Assembly (NCBI GenBank): GCA_033239005.1
Contig: BSQZ01000053.1
Coordinates: forward strand, 851,501-915,500
Source: Lamellibrachia satsuma
Lineage: Eukaryota > Annelida > Polychaeta > Sabellida > Siboglinidae
Direction of reading: 5' to 3'
DNA: 64,000 nucleotides
Shown: positions 1 through 11,400 of the stretch, piece after piece
Position numbering within the stretch: the stretch's first letter is position 1
Layout of the letters: each line of letters begins with the position of its first letter
Program-made: the position numbers and the translations under genes
The notes under the pieces: generated by a model
Database searches by the model: none
What the model saw: the letters and a program-made list of their open reading frames with translations, nothing else
What the model was told of the DNA's origin: nothing

Positions 1-1046
1 ATGGCTCCGGAGGTCGTCACCAGGTGGGTATGGGTTTCTCAGCCCTGTTGTCATGGTAACCAAGCTGTTGCTCAAGGCATAAGTGACTTGTTGTTTTGCT
101 GAAAACTTAATGGTCCCTCCTTATTTCAATTCTATGATATGCTGGCTTGGTTGTGTAAATTTCTTAATTATCTGTTATTTTTTTATACCTTGAGAAAACA
201 GCAACGCTATTCACACTTTTGCAGGTTACATGATCTAATGAGCAAAGTCAATTTTTTCGAGGATTTTAACAAAACTACACCCTCATTTATTAAACCGACG
301 CCTCATATTGTTCAAATTAATGATGCACTACAAATTTGAACATCAACGAACCTGATTCACAATGGGCTAAATGGATTGAATTTTACTACATCGTACAGTT
401 GTACAGAATCGGTTACCTGTTTCGGCTGTTTGTTATGTTGTTTCGATAGTTTTCAATTTCTCTACTTTGCAACCAGTCATGGGGGTAAGGGGGCCTCTTC
501 CCCATCTCGATTTTTTTTAGGTCTTAAATCTAATATATATTTATTAACTAATTAAATATAGTTTTGAAAAACGTAAAGGTTTCTGGTTAAAATTAGATGG
601 CGGACGTTATCACAAAATGTTTCCCTACCCCCGGAAAAACCTGCAGATGCCCCAGTAATTAATAAAAGATAGTGTTGCTTTGAAATTTTAAATATCAAGC
701 CAACCAACGACATTGTGCTTTCAGGAAGAGTTATAGTTACAAGGTGGACATCTGGAGTCTAGGAATCATGGTCATTGAAATGATTGCGGGTGAACCCCCG
801 TATCTCAACGAGACGCCCCTGCGTGCCCTCTACCTGATCGCCACAAACGGTAAACCCGACGTCAAGGACTGGGTGAAACTGTCGACAGATCTGCAGAGTT
901 TCCTCAACAAGTGTCTGGAAGTTGATGTCGACAAGCGCGCATCAGCATCCGAGCTGCTAAAACATCCATTCCTAAAGAAGGCTGACAACCTGACTGGTCT
1001 GCACCAGAACATAGTCGCTGCTCGCGAGGCCCTTGGACATTCATAG
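1..1046 (+). CDS. PAK: p21-activated kinase (group I PAK), last two exons, 5' partial
   Basis: This is the C-terminal part of a serine/threonine kinase that acts downstream of Cdc42/Rac in cytoskeletal signalling. Exon A (1-23) encodes MAPEVVT plus two bases of an Arg codon and ends at GT (24). The intron is 24-724, ending in AG. Exon B (725-1046) completes the Arg and continues [15 protein letters not shown], ending with TAG at 1044-1046. Visible kinase landmarks are the APE motif (MAPEVV), the subdomain [28 protein letters not shown], and the subdomain XI pattern [14 protein letters not shown]. The EVVTR and [11 protein letters not shown] stretches fit group I PAKs (PAK1-3, fly Pak) better than group II (PAK4-6). 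The N-terminal CRIB domain and most of the kinase domain lie outside the window. Family known from established knowledge; exon joins read directly. Confidence 0.95.
270..395 (+). repeat. Dispersed repeat A inside the PAK intron
   Basis: A segment around 340-385 reads caacgaacctgattc followed by a gggctaaat core. Recognisably similar segments occur at about 28290-28385, 42110-42200 and 59500-59600. The shared part is roughly 60 bp. No ends, poly-A tail or target duplications were identified, so the class of the repeat is unknown. Confidence 0.5.
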
Positions 1047-3617
1047 TTGGCCGTCCTCTATGATCATCTGAACTCTGTGCTCAGTCCACAGCGCCTCCTG
1101 GAGCTGATGAACTAAACCATCCTCGCTAGCCAGGGGTCACAGATCGACCTGTTGAAACACTTGTTTGTCAGTTTATCCCGCCCCGTGTGGATGTACGCTG
1201 GAATCATTTGTACTTAGTCCCACTTCTGGTCTTGGTCGACGTGTTTCTGGGAACTAGACATGCCCAAACTTCAGAGCGTTTGCAGGAATACCTAACATTA
1301 CCCATCCAACCAATGACAATGCATCCACTATCAATTAATGTTAAGTTTCCATATACAGGATCCATCAGTTCCAGCAAGCAATCCCATTGGTTAACATAGC
1401 AACTGAAACATCAGCATTTCAACAGGTCGATCTGCCAGGGGTACTGATTAGTCAGAAACCCCTGGGGTGATGAGGAACTAAACTTATCATCCATGAATAT
1501 ATATTCACCTTGCCACTGGATACACATGTTCTTATGCGACACGTAATTTGTCTGAATGACTACGGAATGAATGCTACTCACTTACTGTACTGAATGAATG
1601 CTACTCAGTTACTGTACTGAATGAATGCTACTCAGTTACTGTACTGAATCAATGCTATTCAGTTACTGTACTGGAGATCATCTGTTTCTGTCTCTGTGCA
1701 ATGCATTGTTGGTAAAAATGTGTTGAAACTAGAACATATACACAGGTGCTGAAGTTGTCAGTGTTTGTTGGGAATATTTGTGTTACCAGGCAGTTATTTC
1801 AAAATGAAAATAACATCCTACTTTTGTCTGTGTATGCTGCACCATAAGCAGACATCGATGCCTGTTTAGTTTACATCCGTCAATGTCTTTTAACATGTAT
1901 GAATAGTATTGCACACATCAGCTTTCTAGTAACCTAGCAAGTCACATTTTGTCAGTTCTGAGAAAACCACGAAAAACCAGTCTCCTAACTTGACATATTC
2001 CACAATTTTACTATTTCTCTACAATGTTAATAAATTATACAATATTTTTCATTAATTTATAATTTTATGGGGCTTTAAATAGATTCTGATTGACGTACTA
2101 GGTATTTCGAATTCCTACCAGTTAGGTTGTGACAATGCTATAGAAAGCCAATTTGCAGTTATATTACAATGTTACTTTGCAAAGACTGCACAAGATCTAG
2201 TAACTTAAAAATAATGTCGGGCTTTTTAATGTGACTTGCCTTCCGTTGAACTGCAGACATGTTATCTATGATATGCTGTGTGTATTTCAACTGTTATTTT
2301 GTTCTGTATGTTGGAATCCAGCAAAGATGATGTGGACATTTTTTGCTGTATGGTTGGTTGGTAATAACTTATTCAGATCTCTACACAACAATTGGTCAGT
2401 GTACTGTATGGTACATGTTTATTTTCAACTTTTGTACAAGAAATTTAACAAATTATTTTGCATCTTCACACATACATTTAGTAGTTGAACACATCATATG
2501 CACATGCATTTGGAAGAAGGGATCTGTAAGAATAATACAGGTAGTGTAACGACACTCACTCACCGACAACACTGTACTCCTGATTATATCTAATTAAGGC
2601 GTGACATTGCAGTAGTTCTTGTGGAGGTGTAGTTTGAATTGGTTAAGTTTGGCAGAAAGTTTACTTGCTGTAAGACGACTGAATATCGGTGCTGGCTGCC
2701 ATGGTTTTTCATGTGATGTGGCTGAATTTTGCCACATTTTGAACTAAAACTTTTTAGACAAAGAGGACATGATGCTACTGCTGCTAAATCTGTCTTTATT
2801 GGCTTGTTTTTACTGGACCACAAGTACTTGGTAATGCCATTCCAGGGCTAGAAAGCTGCCAAGATCTTTTGCAGTAAGACATCGTATTCCTTCTATTAAA
2901 GACAAATATTGCATGATTGTTTTTAACAATCTTTTTTAATAATGTAATGCCTTTAATATTATGTGTAGTAGTTTGTGGTAGTTTGTGGGAAATATACCAT
3001 TATTTTCGTGGTCACTGAACTTTGTATCCATTTATATAATATAGTCTATATTTTTGTACATTTTCTGAAGTACAGTTTAACAAGATATTAGTCTATCAGT
3101 TGAACTTGCACATGCGATCACAGCTATTGTAACATGCTAATAATGTGTAGAAATTACTTCGTAGAAAGTGACATTGTAGGAATTAACAATTGATTCATGT
3201 ACGACAATGTTTGGAATAATGCATATCACAGCTCTACTGTCTTATTTGCTTATATCGAATGTTGAATTAATTGATGTTGCGATGGTGGACTGTGTGTACA
3301 AGTCGTTGTCTTGTAATGTATATAATTACACTGGCAAGGCAGTGGGCATGGCCTTGGAACAGACGTGATAAAGGGGTGTACAATAATTTTCACTGGTTAA
3401 CCGACTGTTTTACAGAACATTGCAATACTTTCATTTACAGTTTGTTAGTATTTATAGTATCTTGGTTGGTTAAACATGCAAAACCTGTTACCATCATGAC
3501 CTTTCATCTCTGAATATTTTTTTTATACTTGATTTGATGATGAAATAAATCTGGTGATTGGTCTGCCAAATTACTATTTTACACAATCTCTGACTGTAGA
3601 TAAATTGCAGCAATAAA
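1047..3617 (+). other. Probable PAK 3' UTR and downstream flank
   Basis: AT-rich sequence without convincing coding content follows the PAK stop codon. AATAAA signals occur at 2029-2034, 3544-3549 and 3612-3617, so a 3' UTR of 1 to 2.5 kb is plausible. It contains a four-copy tandem repeat at about 1565-1671. The true cleavage site cannot be chosen from sequence alone. Confidence 0.45.
1565..1671 (+). repeat. 27-bp minisatellite, 4 copies
   Basis: Four tandem copies of a 27-bp unit beginning tgaatgaatgctactcag, with a few substitutions in the first and last. It lies in the probable PAK 3' UTR. Confidence 0.85.
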
Positions 3618-3746
3618 AATTCAAACATGAAATAGAACTTTGTTAATTTAGATGTACGTTGAAATCGGAAAATCCAGAAAAATGCTGCATTTTAATTGTA
3701 CGAAACCCCCCAACTAGCTGTTTATCAGTCAACCAATGAAAAATGT

Positions 3747-3834
3747 ACATTCACTTTAAACAGATCTTTACGAGGTGCAACGATTACATTCACTTTAAAC
3801 AGAGTAGCAGATCTTTACGAGGTGCAACGATTAC
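3747..3834 (+). repeat. Direct repeat, two copies of about 40 bp
   Basis: Two copies of a segment starting acattcactttaaacag and ending aggtgcaacgatta. The second carries a short insertion (agtagc). Confidence 0.8.
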
Positions 3835-3839
3835 GTTCC

Positions 3840-4465
3840 AGCTACTAGGAAATCTGTGATTCCTTAGTGTTGTTCTCTAAACCCGCTCCAAATAACATTG
3901 TTCATTAACATTTCATTACATTTTTGTGTCTGATCTGCTTGATTAAATATGAAAACAGCTTTTTGTTGACTTTGTTGTTGCAAGTAGAATGGTTTATGTT
4001 GGGGCAGTAGTAATCTGTATAACAAGTAAAAGTACTTTGTTACAATACTAGAGTAGTTAGTTCTAGTAATTGGCTTGAAACAAAGTATTACTTTCACAAA
4101 ATACAGCTATATGTGACAAAGCAGTATAATTGAAAGTATTATTGTGGTACTTTTAGCTATACTTTGTTACATTTTCATTACTATTATTACAGAACTTTAC
4201 AATAAAATTAATGCCAGTGCTGCAGCTACCACATATTGACTCCACCACATCCAATCTGAGACAAAATATTGTATGGTATTATCAGTTTTACCCGTTTTTT
4301 CCCATTACCAGTGGTCTTAACTTTCATTTATAATATTATTTAATCTGCAGAAAGAAGATATACAAGTGCACAATTCAATTCAATCTTAGTTGCGTAATTC
4401 GCAATAAATTACCATGTAATTATTTGTTATTACCACGTAATACTTTTTTTAGAGCACTAATGAGG
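3840..4465. other. Unique AT-rich intergenic sequence
   Basis: I see no coding region, RNA gene or repeat here beyond short A/T tracts. Confidence 0.5.
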
Positions 4466-4640
4466 GGATGTGGCAGGGGTCTCAACTTCCATCTGTTTTG
4501 GGATCAACCTCCTAAATCCCACCTGTTGGCGGGGGCTAACCTTCTCTCCCGCCATTTTTGAAAGTCCACCCCGTCCCCTGCAATTGTTGAGGCCAACCTC
4601 CCACTATTTTTTAAGGCCAACTTCCTGCCACACCCTCTTA
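4466..4640 (-). repeat. Degenerate remnant of the GGGAGGTTGGCC minisatellite
   Basis: Several imperfect units read, on the minus strand, as gggaggttggcc separated by about 20-30 bases. The same motif forms a clean 31-bp array near 33.85-34.20 kb and a short remnant at 60720-60800. The copies here are strongly diverged, suggesting an old array. Confidence 0.55.
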
Positions 4641-5147
4641 ACTACCGGTCATTGTAATTGACCATTGCCAATGCCATTGCCGGCATATTAGCATTGACTT
4701 GGGCTTGGCCTGGCCCAGGCCTTCGCTTGGTTTTGCAGCTTGGCGTTGACCCGACGCTGACTGCAAGAATTCACCTAAAACCCTGTTTAAAACTAAACAA
4801 TAATGATACATGTAGATTATTGATACATGTAGTCTTCCTTCGTAGAATAATTTAGTTGAATTCAACCTGTGAACTATATAACAATTGACCCTTTAAAATA
4901 TCAAAACAGTAGGATTATCGCACGCGCTGAGAATTGGGTCCTGTTTAGTCGCCAGGTGGAACCACGTATGCATAAATTAGTTATTTATCCGATGATTCGC
5001 ATAGCCTCATAGTTACATACAGTTTATAATTTACTAATGCATTCATAATAGAAAATATCACAAACACAATTCAATTAATAATGCACACAAATACAAAAAG
5101 TGTATCTTCATTTATATAGTATAGACGTGGCTGCTTTTTCAGACAGT

Positions 5148-5220
5148 GGCCGCGTGGCCTAATGGATAAGGCGTCTGACTTCGAATCAGAAGATTGCGGG
5201 TTCGAGTCCCGTCGTGGTCA
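5148..5220 (+). tRNA. tRNA-Arg (anticodon TCG)
   Basis: A complete 73-nt cloverleaf without intron. The acceptor stem GGCCGCG pairs with CGTGGTC (two G-U pairs), with discriminator A at 5220. The D-arm contains TGGCCTAATGGATAAGG, matching an A-box. The anticodon stem tctga/tcaga encloses loop cttcgaa, giving anticodon TCG. The T-arm GCGGGTTCGAGTCCCGT contains a consensus B-box. A T-run (attttt, then tttt) follows immediately and can act as a Pol III terminator. It reads CGA Arg codons (CGN by wobble with modification). It looks functional rather than SINE-derived because all stems pair and no SINE body follows. Confidence 0.95.
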
Positions 5221-5226
5221 ATTTTT
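5221..5226 (+). terminator. Pol III T-run terminator of tRNA-Arg
   Basis: attttt directly after the discriminator base, with a second T-run a few bases downstream. Confidence 0.7.
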
Positions 5227-5408
5227 GCTTTTACTAAATTGTACTCGAAATATACATAACACAAATCGAATTCTATAATTACGAAATCTAATTAAGAACA
5301 CCAAGTACATGATTTTTTTATTGGAATTCTATCAATGACGAGATTTGTTTGAAGGCTGCGTAGGATCTTATATAGCTTACTCATACGCGCTATCATACGT
5401 AGTAATAT

Positions 5409-5412
5409 GTGC

Positions 5413-5459
<47 letters not shown>

Positions 5460-5486
5460 CATACATACATACATACATACATACAT
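5409..5486 (+). repeat. Compound microsatellite (TG)n(AT)n(CATA)n
   Basis: Short GT run, then uninterrupted AT, then about nine tandem cata tetramers, directly abutting the pogo/Tigger-like left end. Confidence 0.95.
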
Positions 5487-5880
5487 TAAAACCTGCCTTA
5501 GCGGACACCTGCCCATAACGGACACCTGTCTATAACGGACACTTTTGAAAGTCCCGAATGAATTCCTATTAGTTGACACTGGCCGCTAACTGTCCATAGC
5601 GGCCACCTGACCAATGTGGACAACGGACAGGGTATTTGGACCCAACCCTTCATAGTCACCCTGCTGCTTGCGGCCAATAATTCATAGTATGCACACCAAC
5701 TGGACGTCAATCAGGTTCACCACGAGCAGTCGAAATATTCACGCCTTAGCTTCTTTTGGCCATCAAAGCAATTCCAGCTCGCCTTTTCCTGGGGCAGTGA
5801 TTGATTTGATCAACTTAATTTATGGCCCACATCCAACTGGCAGTCACAGTATCATTGGAGTGACTGCGCTATGTAATCAG

Positions 5881-6177
<297 letters not shown>

Positions 6178-6303
6178 AGCACGGACTTCTACCTGATTGA
6201 ATGCAACATAGACACGTACGCACTCATGCATACAAGCACGTACATTTCATCTCAATGAATTGTGAAATATTTATTAATTGTTCAAACAGGGCTGTGCAAT
6301 TAA

Positions 6304-6405
6304 GATTTAACAAGACTTAATAATATTGCTATCCAAGGCAAGACGCTCAGATGACAAGTGGACAAGGAAGCCGTTGCTTATCGAGAGTCCAACAGTTTTA
6401 GGTGG
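6304..6405 (-). mobile_element. CR1/Jockey-type LINE, 3' terminal fragment
   Basis: The segment matches the 3' ends of the LINE copies at 13.6, 26.75 and 47.55 kb: a gatttaacaaga-type start, tgccatcc-like spacer, gcaagtggacaaggaag, and ttatcgagagtccaaca. Only the 3' UTR is present, as expected of severe 5' truncation. On the element's own strand it ends in short TCTTGTTAAA-like repeats. Confidence 0.75.
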
Positions 6406-6593
6406 TTAAAAAGTCGTTTTTGTCGACACCTCGTTAATTTCGCATTCTTAACACCCGATTTTTGGCCAGTGTATCCGCTGGTGGACGCCCAACGAACTAC
6501 TGCCGATGGTGACTCCATAATATGTGTGCTATGTTTTCGTAAGACGACTCTAACAACTTGCCCCTGTATACAACTAGCTCCGGTCTCCCCTAC
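6406..6593 (+). mobile_element. Right-end fragment of the GTAGGGG DNA element
   Basis: Shares with 43724-43896 the sequence cacctcgttaatttcg, ccgatttttgg, gatggtgactccata and the terminus ctccggtctcccctac. Only the right part is present. It directly abuts the LINE fragment. Confidence 0.7.
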
Positions 6594-6679
6594 ATTACAT
6601 ACTTTTAGCTAAGGCTTAGCATGTGCAGTTTGTCCACATGTATGTTTCAATTTGGAATATGGGAAAAAAGAGAATGTAC

Positions 6680-6900
6680 CATTGGCGTATTAAGGATCTC
6701 GCAAAGGGGGAGGCCAAAGGAGGAGGCCGAATGGGGAGGCCAAAGGGGAGGCAAAAGGGAAGGCTGGCTTAGTCACCCATTAGTTTAACATGCTAAACAA
6801 GAAACATTACATAAATTACACAAGAAACATTACAAAAAAGTCAAACATTTAAGCCAAGGGGGCATGACTATGCGCCCCCCCCCCTCTAAATACGCCACTG
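6680..6900 (+). mobile_element. MITE with CAGTGGCGTA ends, copy a
   Basis: Terminal inverted repeats are cattggcgtat at left and atacgccactg at right. The interior has a short run of ggaggccaaagg units, then cacccattagtttaaca and aagccaagggggca, shared with the other copies. No target duplication is evident at this copy. Other copies show 8-bp imperfect duplications, which fits a non-autonomous hAT-type element. No coding capacity. Confidence 0.75.
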
Positions 6901-6999
6901 GGAACCAGAAACAGGCTACAATTCGGTGACGTCATATATATATATGGGTTCCCGTGTTGTATATAGCCCTGTATCGGCACTACTCGTTGAGTTGTGGCG

Positions 7000-8070
7000 C
7001 AGATATGTCCTTCAAACAAGTTTAACGTTAATGTTATCTAGAATAGTGAGGTATTGTATCGGTAGAATGATGTAAATATATAACTGTGCTAAATATCGCA
7101 ATACAGAAAAAAGTTATGTAAAACGCGTTTATAATATAAATTAGCTATCAAAATCCTAGTATGATGTTGTTTATGATATGTGGCTATATGTTACTGGTAG
7201 GTTGTAACAATAAATCGAACTATTGACGCATCGCAATAGTGTGCCGATGCAATAATGTCGATAGTAAATTGAACTATTGAACGTTTCTGTCGAGAGTTCA
7301 CTGAACTATCAACATTTGGCAAACCAATTCAGCGGGGCTACGTGTGTCACTGTAATGATATAAATAAACATGTTTTATTTATAAATAAACTACATTGGAT
7401 AATTGTATTTATTTATCGACCTAACACCAACAATCGTCAACTAGAGCAGCGTCATTCACGGATTCAGCATTTTTAGGCAAATATCTCCAAGGCCACACGA
7501 TGGCGTCACCTACCAGATACGGGTTGGGAGAGTTCTCCCAGCTATTCGCTATTCCATGATACTATCGCAACACTATCGCGATATTCATGAAACTATCGCA
7601 ATAGTAAAACTATCTCCCATAGTCAGCGATAGTCACTAAGGAGACGTTCCGAAGCCATCCAAACACGCAACTGGCGTATTCAGGAGAAACCAGCGACGCC
7701 ACCTGGCGCCGTACAAAGTTGAATTATTCCGTCAAATTGTTTACTCAGGACGGTATTCCTTACCGATCAATGCCGCCTCCCGATAATGGTTAAACGCCTC
7801 CCATTCATCAAACTGAAGGGATCGCTCTAGTCGGGCACCTGGCGACCCGCGATACAATGCGACGAGAGCTGGGCCGTAGAACGTTGGCGACAAGGCCGTT
7901 GATCGCCTCCGTCATTCGTCTTCACTTTCCGACCATCGGCCGCGTGTCGACACTAGCGAGAGTGCTATCAAAGGGACAATAAATCTGAGTAATTACCCAG
8001 TTTTGAAATACAACTTTATTTGTCTGAGTTGTTGGTGCCAGCCACGTGGTCTCGGGCGGTGGGGGTGACA
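7000..8070. other. Non-coding stretch with scattered ACTATCG motifs
   Basis: Around 7205-7320 and 7555-7635 the sequence has repeated actatcgc / gcgatagt and related words in both orientations. From 7640 to 8060 it is more GC-rich and contains AATAAA (7978) but no recognisable ORF. It could be a degraded transposon or solo LTR; I cannot support either. Confidence 0.3.
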
Positions 8071-8199
8071 CTTACCGTGGATCTACTGGGCGGGGAGATA
8101 TATTTGGCGGGTGCGAATGGACTGAAAACTTTGGCTGAATCATATAGTGTTGACAAATAATATTTACACGCCCAGTAATTATATCAGCTGGCGTCTTCT

Positions 8200-8271
8200 G
8201 TGTGTGCGTGCGTGTGCGTGCGTGCGTGCGTGCGTGCGTGCGAGCGAGCGAGCGTGCATATTTCAACTGTG

Positions 8272-8307
<36 letters not shown>

Positions 8308-8345
8308 TGATTGCGTGCTTGCGAAACGTGCGCTCGTTCGTGCGT
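8200..8345 (+). repeat. (GCGT)n microsatellite, two blocks
   Basis: Tandem gcgt units at about 8205-8255 and 8270-8340, interrupted by gcgagcgagcgagcgtgcatatttcaac. Alternating purine-pyrimidine sequence with Z-DNA potential. Confidence 0.95.
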
Positions 8346-8485
8346 ATATGTGTTTTGTAGTTATATATTAAGGACGGCGTTGCTTAAACAATTACCTTCA
8401 CACACCCAATGTTGTGATTGTATAGCCGGTGAACATTGTTTGTGGCGTGGCTGAATACTTCGCCGAGCAGTATAGACTATTTTTG

Positions 8486-8487
<2 letters not shown>

Positions 8488-8532
<45 letters not shown>
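8488..8532 (+). repeat. (AT)n microsatellite
   Basis: About 22 AT dinucleotides. Confidence 0.98.
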
Positions 8533-8534
<2 letters not shown>

Positions 8535-9187
8535 AATCTCCAACGAGAGTCATGTGTATTGTATAGGTGGCCCCCAGATACGCCATTTTGTTTTTCAGCG
8601 GCTGTTCGGTAATTGTTTCTGGGTGACGGCGAACGGTGGGCGTTAATGTCCATCATTGAGACATCGGGTGCAGACCAATTAGCCGGACTGCTCGCGGCAA
8701 TAACAGGTGGTCAGTCAAATCACTCGATGCCATGGGGACCGAACTGGACACGTACTGGACTCAAGAGGCCCAGCAGTCGTAGCAGAAGGCGTCACATTGC
8801 GGAGATAGACTGCGCAAGGTGATGGTTTTCTTAACTACTGCTTAATTAATTGTTCGGCATGTAACATATTTGGCAATGCCATCATCTGAAAATACATCGA
8901 TCGTTTGATAGTAAGGAACATTGCACATTTAGTCCCAGGATATCGCGTTTAACGAGTCAAATTTCTGACTTTTTCGGCGACGCTGGTAATGATATTGCTC
9001 GTTTTACACTTCGAATTATTTCCTCTGAAATGCAAATATCAGAAGATTGTTGCGGCTACTGGAATCTCTTCGTCGTTGAAAAGTTTCTTTGCACCATCTG
9101 AATTTTTAGGTTTTTGATTTATGTTAGAAATAACTGTGACCTGGCGAGAATAACCTTTTATTTGGTAACAGCGGGAGGAATGACGGT

Positions 9188-9311
9188 CAATGGCGTATCT
9201 AGGATCTCCCAAAGGGCGGACCATGGAGGCGAGCTTAGCCGCCCATTATTTTAACAATTTAAGCCAAAGGGGCCATGGCCCAGTGCCCCCCTCCCCCCCG
9301 ATATGCCATTG
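9188..9311 (+). mobile_element. MITE with CAGTGGCGTA ends, copy b
   Basis: A 124-bp copy with ends caatggcgtatctagg and gatatgccattg. The interior includes agccgcccattattttaac, aagccaaaggggcca and a C-rich tract, as in copies a and d. Flanking octamers atgacggt and gtggcagt agree at 5 of 8 positions. Confidence 0.75.
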
Positions 9312-9472
9312 GTGGCAGTCCAGCAAGCGTTGTATAATTTTTTTTGAAGTTTAAAGTCGTTATCACGTAACGCTTGTGGCGGATTTCCTGAAGCTTTTTT
9401 GTTTTGTTTAATAAACGCATTTTACATAACCTTTTCTATATTACGATATGTAGCACAATTATATATTTAAAG

Positions 9473-9624
<152 letters not shown>

Positions 9625-9675
9625 CACGGAACCCATATATATGACGTCATAGAATAGTAGCGTGTTTCTGGATAT

Positions 9676-10138
9676 CAGTGGCGTATTTAGAGGGGGGGGG
9701 GTATTGAGCCATGCTCCCTTGGTTTAAATGTTTGACTTTTTATGCAATGTTTCATGTGTAATTTATGTAATGTTTCTTGTTTAGCATGTTAAACTAATGG
9801 GTAACTAAGCCAGCCTCCACCTTTGGCCTCCCCCTTTGGCCTCCCTCTTTGTCCTCCCCCTTTGGCCTCCCTCTTTGTCCTCCCCTTTGGCCTCCCCCTT
9901 TGGCCTCCCCCTTTGGCCTCCCTCTTTGTCCTCCCCCTTTGGCCTCCCTCTTTGTCCTCCCCCTTTGGCCTCCTCCTTTGGCCTCCCCCTTTGGCCTCCC
10001 TCTTTGTCCTCCCCCTTTGGCCTCCCCCTTTGGCCTCCCCCTTTGGCTTCCCCTTTGCCCCCCTTGCCCCCCTTGACCCCCTCCCCTTTGCCCCCTTTGC
10101 CCCCCCTTGACCCCCCCTTTGGCCTCCCCTTTGGCGTT
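9676..10138 (-). mobile_element. MITE with CAGTGGCGTA ends, copy c, carrying an expanded array
   Basis: Starts cagtggcgtatttag and runs in reverse orientation relative to copy a: C/G-rich tract, ccttggtttaaatg, catgttaaactaatggg, then a long array of ggcctcccccttt-like units. The far terminus is not clearly preserved and merges with a fragment of the GTAGGGG element. Confidence 0.7.
9818..10138 (+). repeat. 12-13 bp minisatellite (ggcctcccccttt)
   Basis: About 24 units alternating tttggcctccccc and tttgtcctccctc. Copies a and c share this region, but copy a has only 3-4 units, so the array expanded inside the MITE. Gly/Arg/Lys-rich or Pro/Leu-rich open frames across it are by-products of the repeat. 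Confidence 0.95.
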
Positions 10139-10200
10139 ACCATTGACAGTAGTTGGTTGGACGTCCACCAGCGGACACACTGTCCAAAAAAGGGGGGTTA
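10139..10200 (-). mobile_element. Internal fragment of the GTAGGGG DNA element
   Basis: On the minus strand this reads ttttttggacagtgtgtccg and ctggtggacgtccaacc, shared with 6455-6510 and 18540-18590. Confidence 0.65.
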
Positions 10201-11250
10201 AGCTGCTTCCTCTGGGTGTCGTGTCGTTACCGGCCAGTCCAGTGTGTTGTTTTTCTTTGCTACTTTTCGTCAAAGTTTATATTATTAATTATTAATAACA
10301 ATGATATCGGAAAACAAATAGTTCACGATCATTTACACGCATATGACGAAGAAATGAAACAAAATCCCCTGGTCAGTAATATTCAGAGTTTGAAACGGAG
10401 TGTCTGTTACTCACAAATGACAAAAGGTGTTTGTTTTGTAGCAATTTATATGCACGTTGAACGAACGAATTTGTTAACTTTGTTTACGGTTTCACTAACG
10501 TGATTACGTGATCATCGATGCTTAATAAATTAGCTCATCTGCTAGTCATCTTCGTGCCTATTACACGAACCTGTTTGTTTACGACTTGCCCACGCGTCAT
10601 CGTCGATGATTGATAGATATCTTGACAAAACATCTTCAGGTGACGCGGCACCTGAATCCAATACCTCACGTCACTACCAACGAAAACACGGGCATAAATT
10701 ACGACAAGCTCTCGTTGAGGCCCGTGTTACACTTACAACCGTCCATTTCATGTATAATAGACGCAACACAATTCTGCAAAGACATTGTGAAGTCGTTAAC
10801 TCATATTTATGACGGGCCAAGCCTGTTAGGTTCGCGGCCATGTGCCGAACTGATTTGGTTTATGAGAACGTTTCGGTGCCGTTCTACCGATTACGTTAAC
10901 GGCACAACGGCGTTGCGGGGACATAGCACTATTTATTTTCACATTAAGCAGTCTTCTTTCATGTTGATCAAGTGACCATGAACAAGTTCTCAAATCGTCC
11001 CTTGTCGCGTGATTCGCAAGATTAGTGAAAACTTGCGCAATTCGATGTAGCGAAAACATCTCACGAACAGGTGAGGAATCACATGTGTGAATAGAAGGGA
11101 ACGGGAAATAATGGCCAAGGGGATATATTAATAGGGAACAGTTGTAGGTAGATTGGAGGCACATTAGTCGTGGTTGATAATATCGGCCATTTTAGTTGCC
11201 AGTAACGCTTCTGTTGTGACCTGTCGAACATGGGCTACCTTCACAGTCGA
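10201..11250. other. Non-coding, no recognised feature
   Basis: Moderately AT-rich sequence with short overlapping open frames (up to about 120 codons) that lack recognisable domains and overlap each other on both strands. I see no supported gene. Confidence 0.4.
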
Positions 11251-11252
11251 CG

Positions 11253-11400
11253 CGGTAGTTGGACGTGGTAGCCTGGTAGTTAGAACACGGACTGTCAATC
11301 GAGAGAACCCGGGTTCGAGTTCTCTCGCTGTCGTTTCGAAGCTTTGGAAATTTCGTTCACTCCACATTACCTCAATTCACTCCGCTGTATAAACGAATAC
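11253..11400 (+). mobile_element. tRNA-derived SINE (head plus body)
   Basis: The head has an A-box-like tggtagcctggtagttag and a B-box gggttcgagttct at tRNA-like spacing. It is followed by the body cgaagctttggaaatttcg, ttcactccacattacctca, shared with the SINEs near 52.2 kb and 63.4 kb. Stems of a real tRNA do not pair over the 3' half, so this is a SINE rather than a tRNA. Confidence 0.65.

Noticed and set aside
7640..8070. Solo LTR of a Gypsy-type element
   Set aside because: AATAAA and a tgttggtgcca-like end were suggestive, but no TG...CA boundaries, duplication or second copy could be found.
9794..10273. KGGGQRGRPKGEA-repeat protein, RGG-like
   Set aside because: Comes from the ggcctcccccttt minisatellite inside a MITE; open in several frames on both strands.
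11253..11335. Functional tRNA gene
   Set aside because: A- and B-boxes are present but the acceptor and T stems do not pair and a SINE body follows. The same reasoning applies to the tRNA-like heads at 29.7, 39.5 and 63.6 kb.
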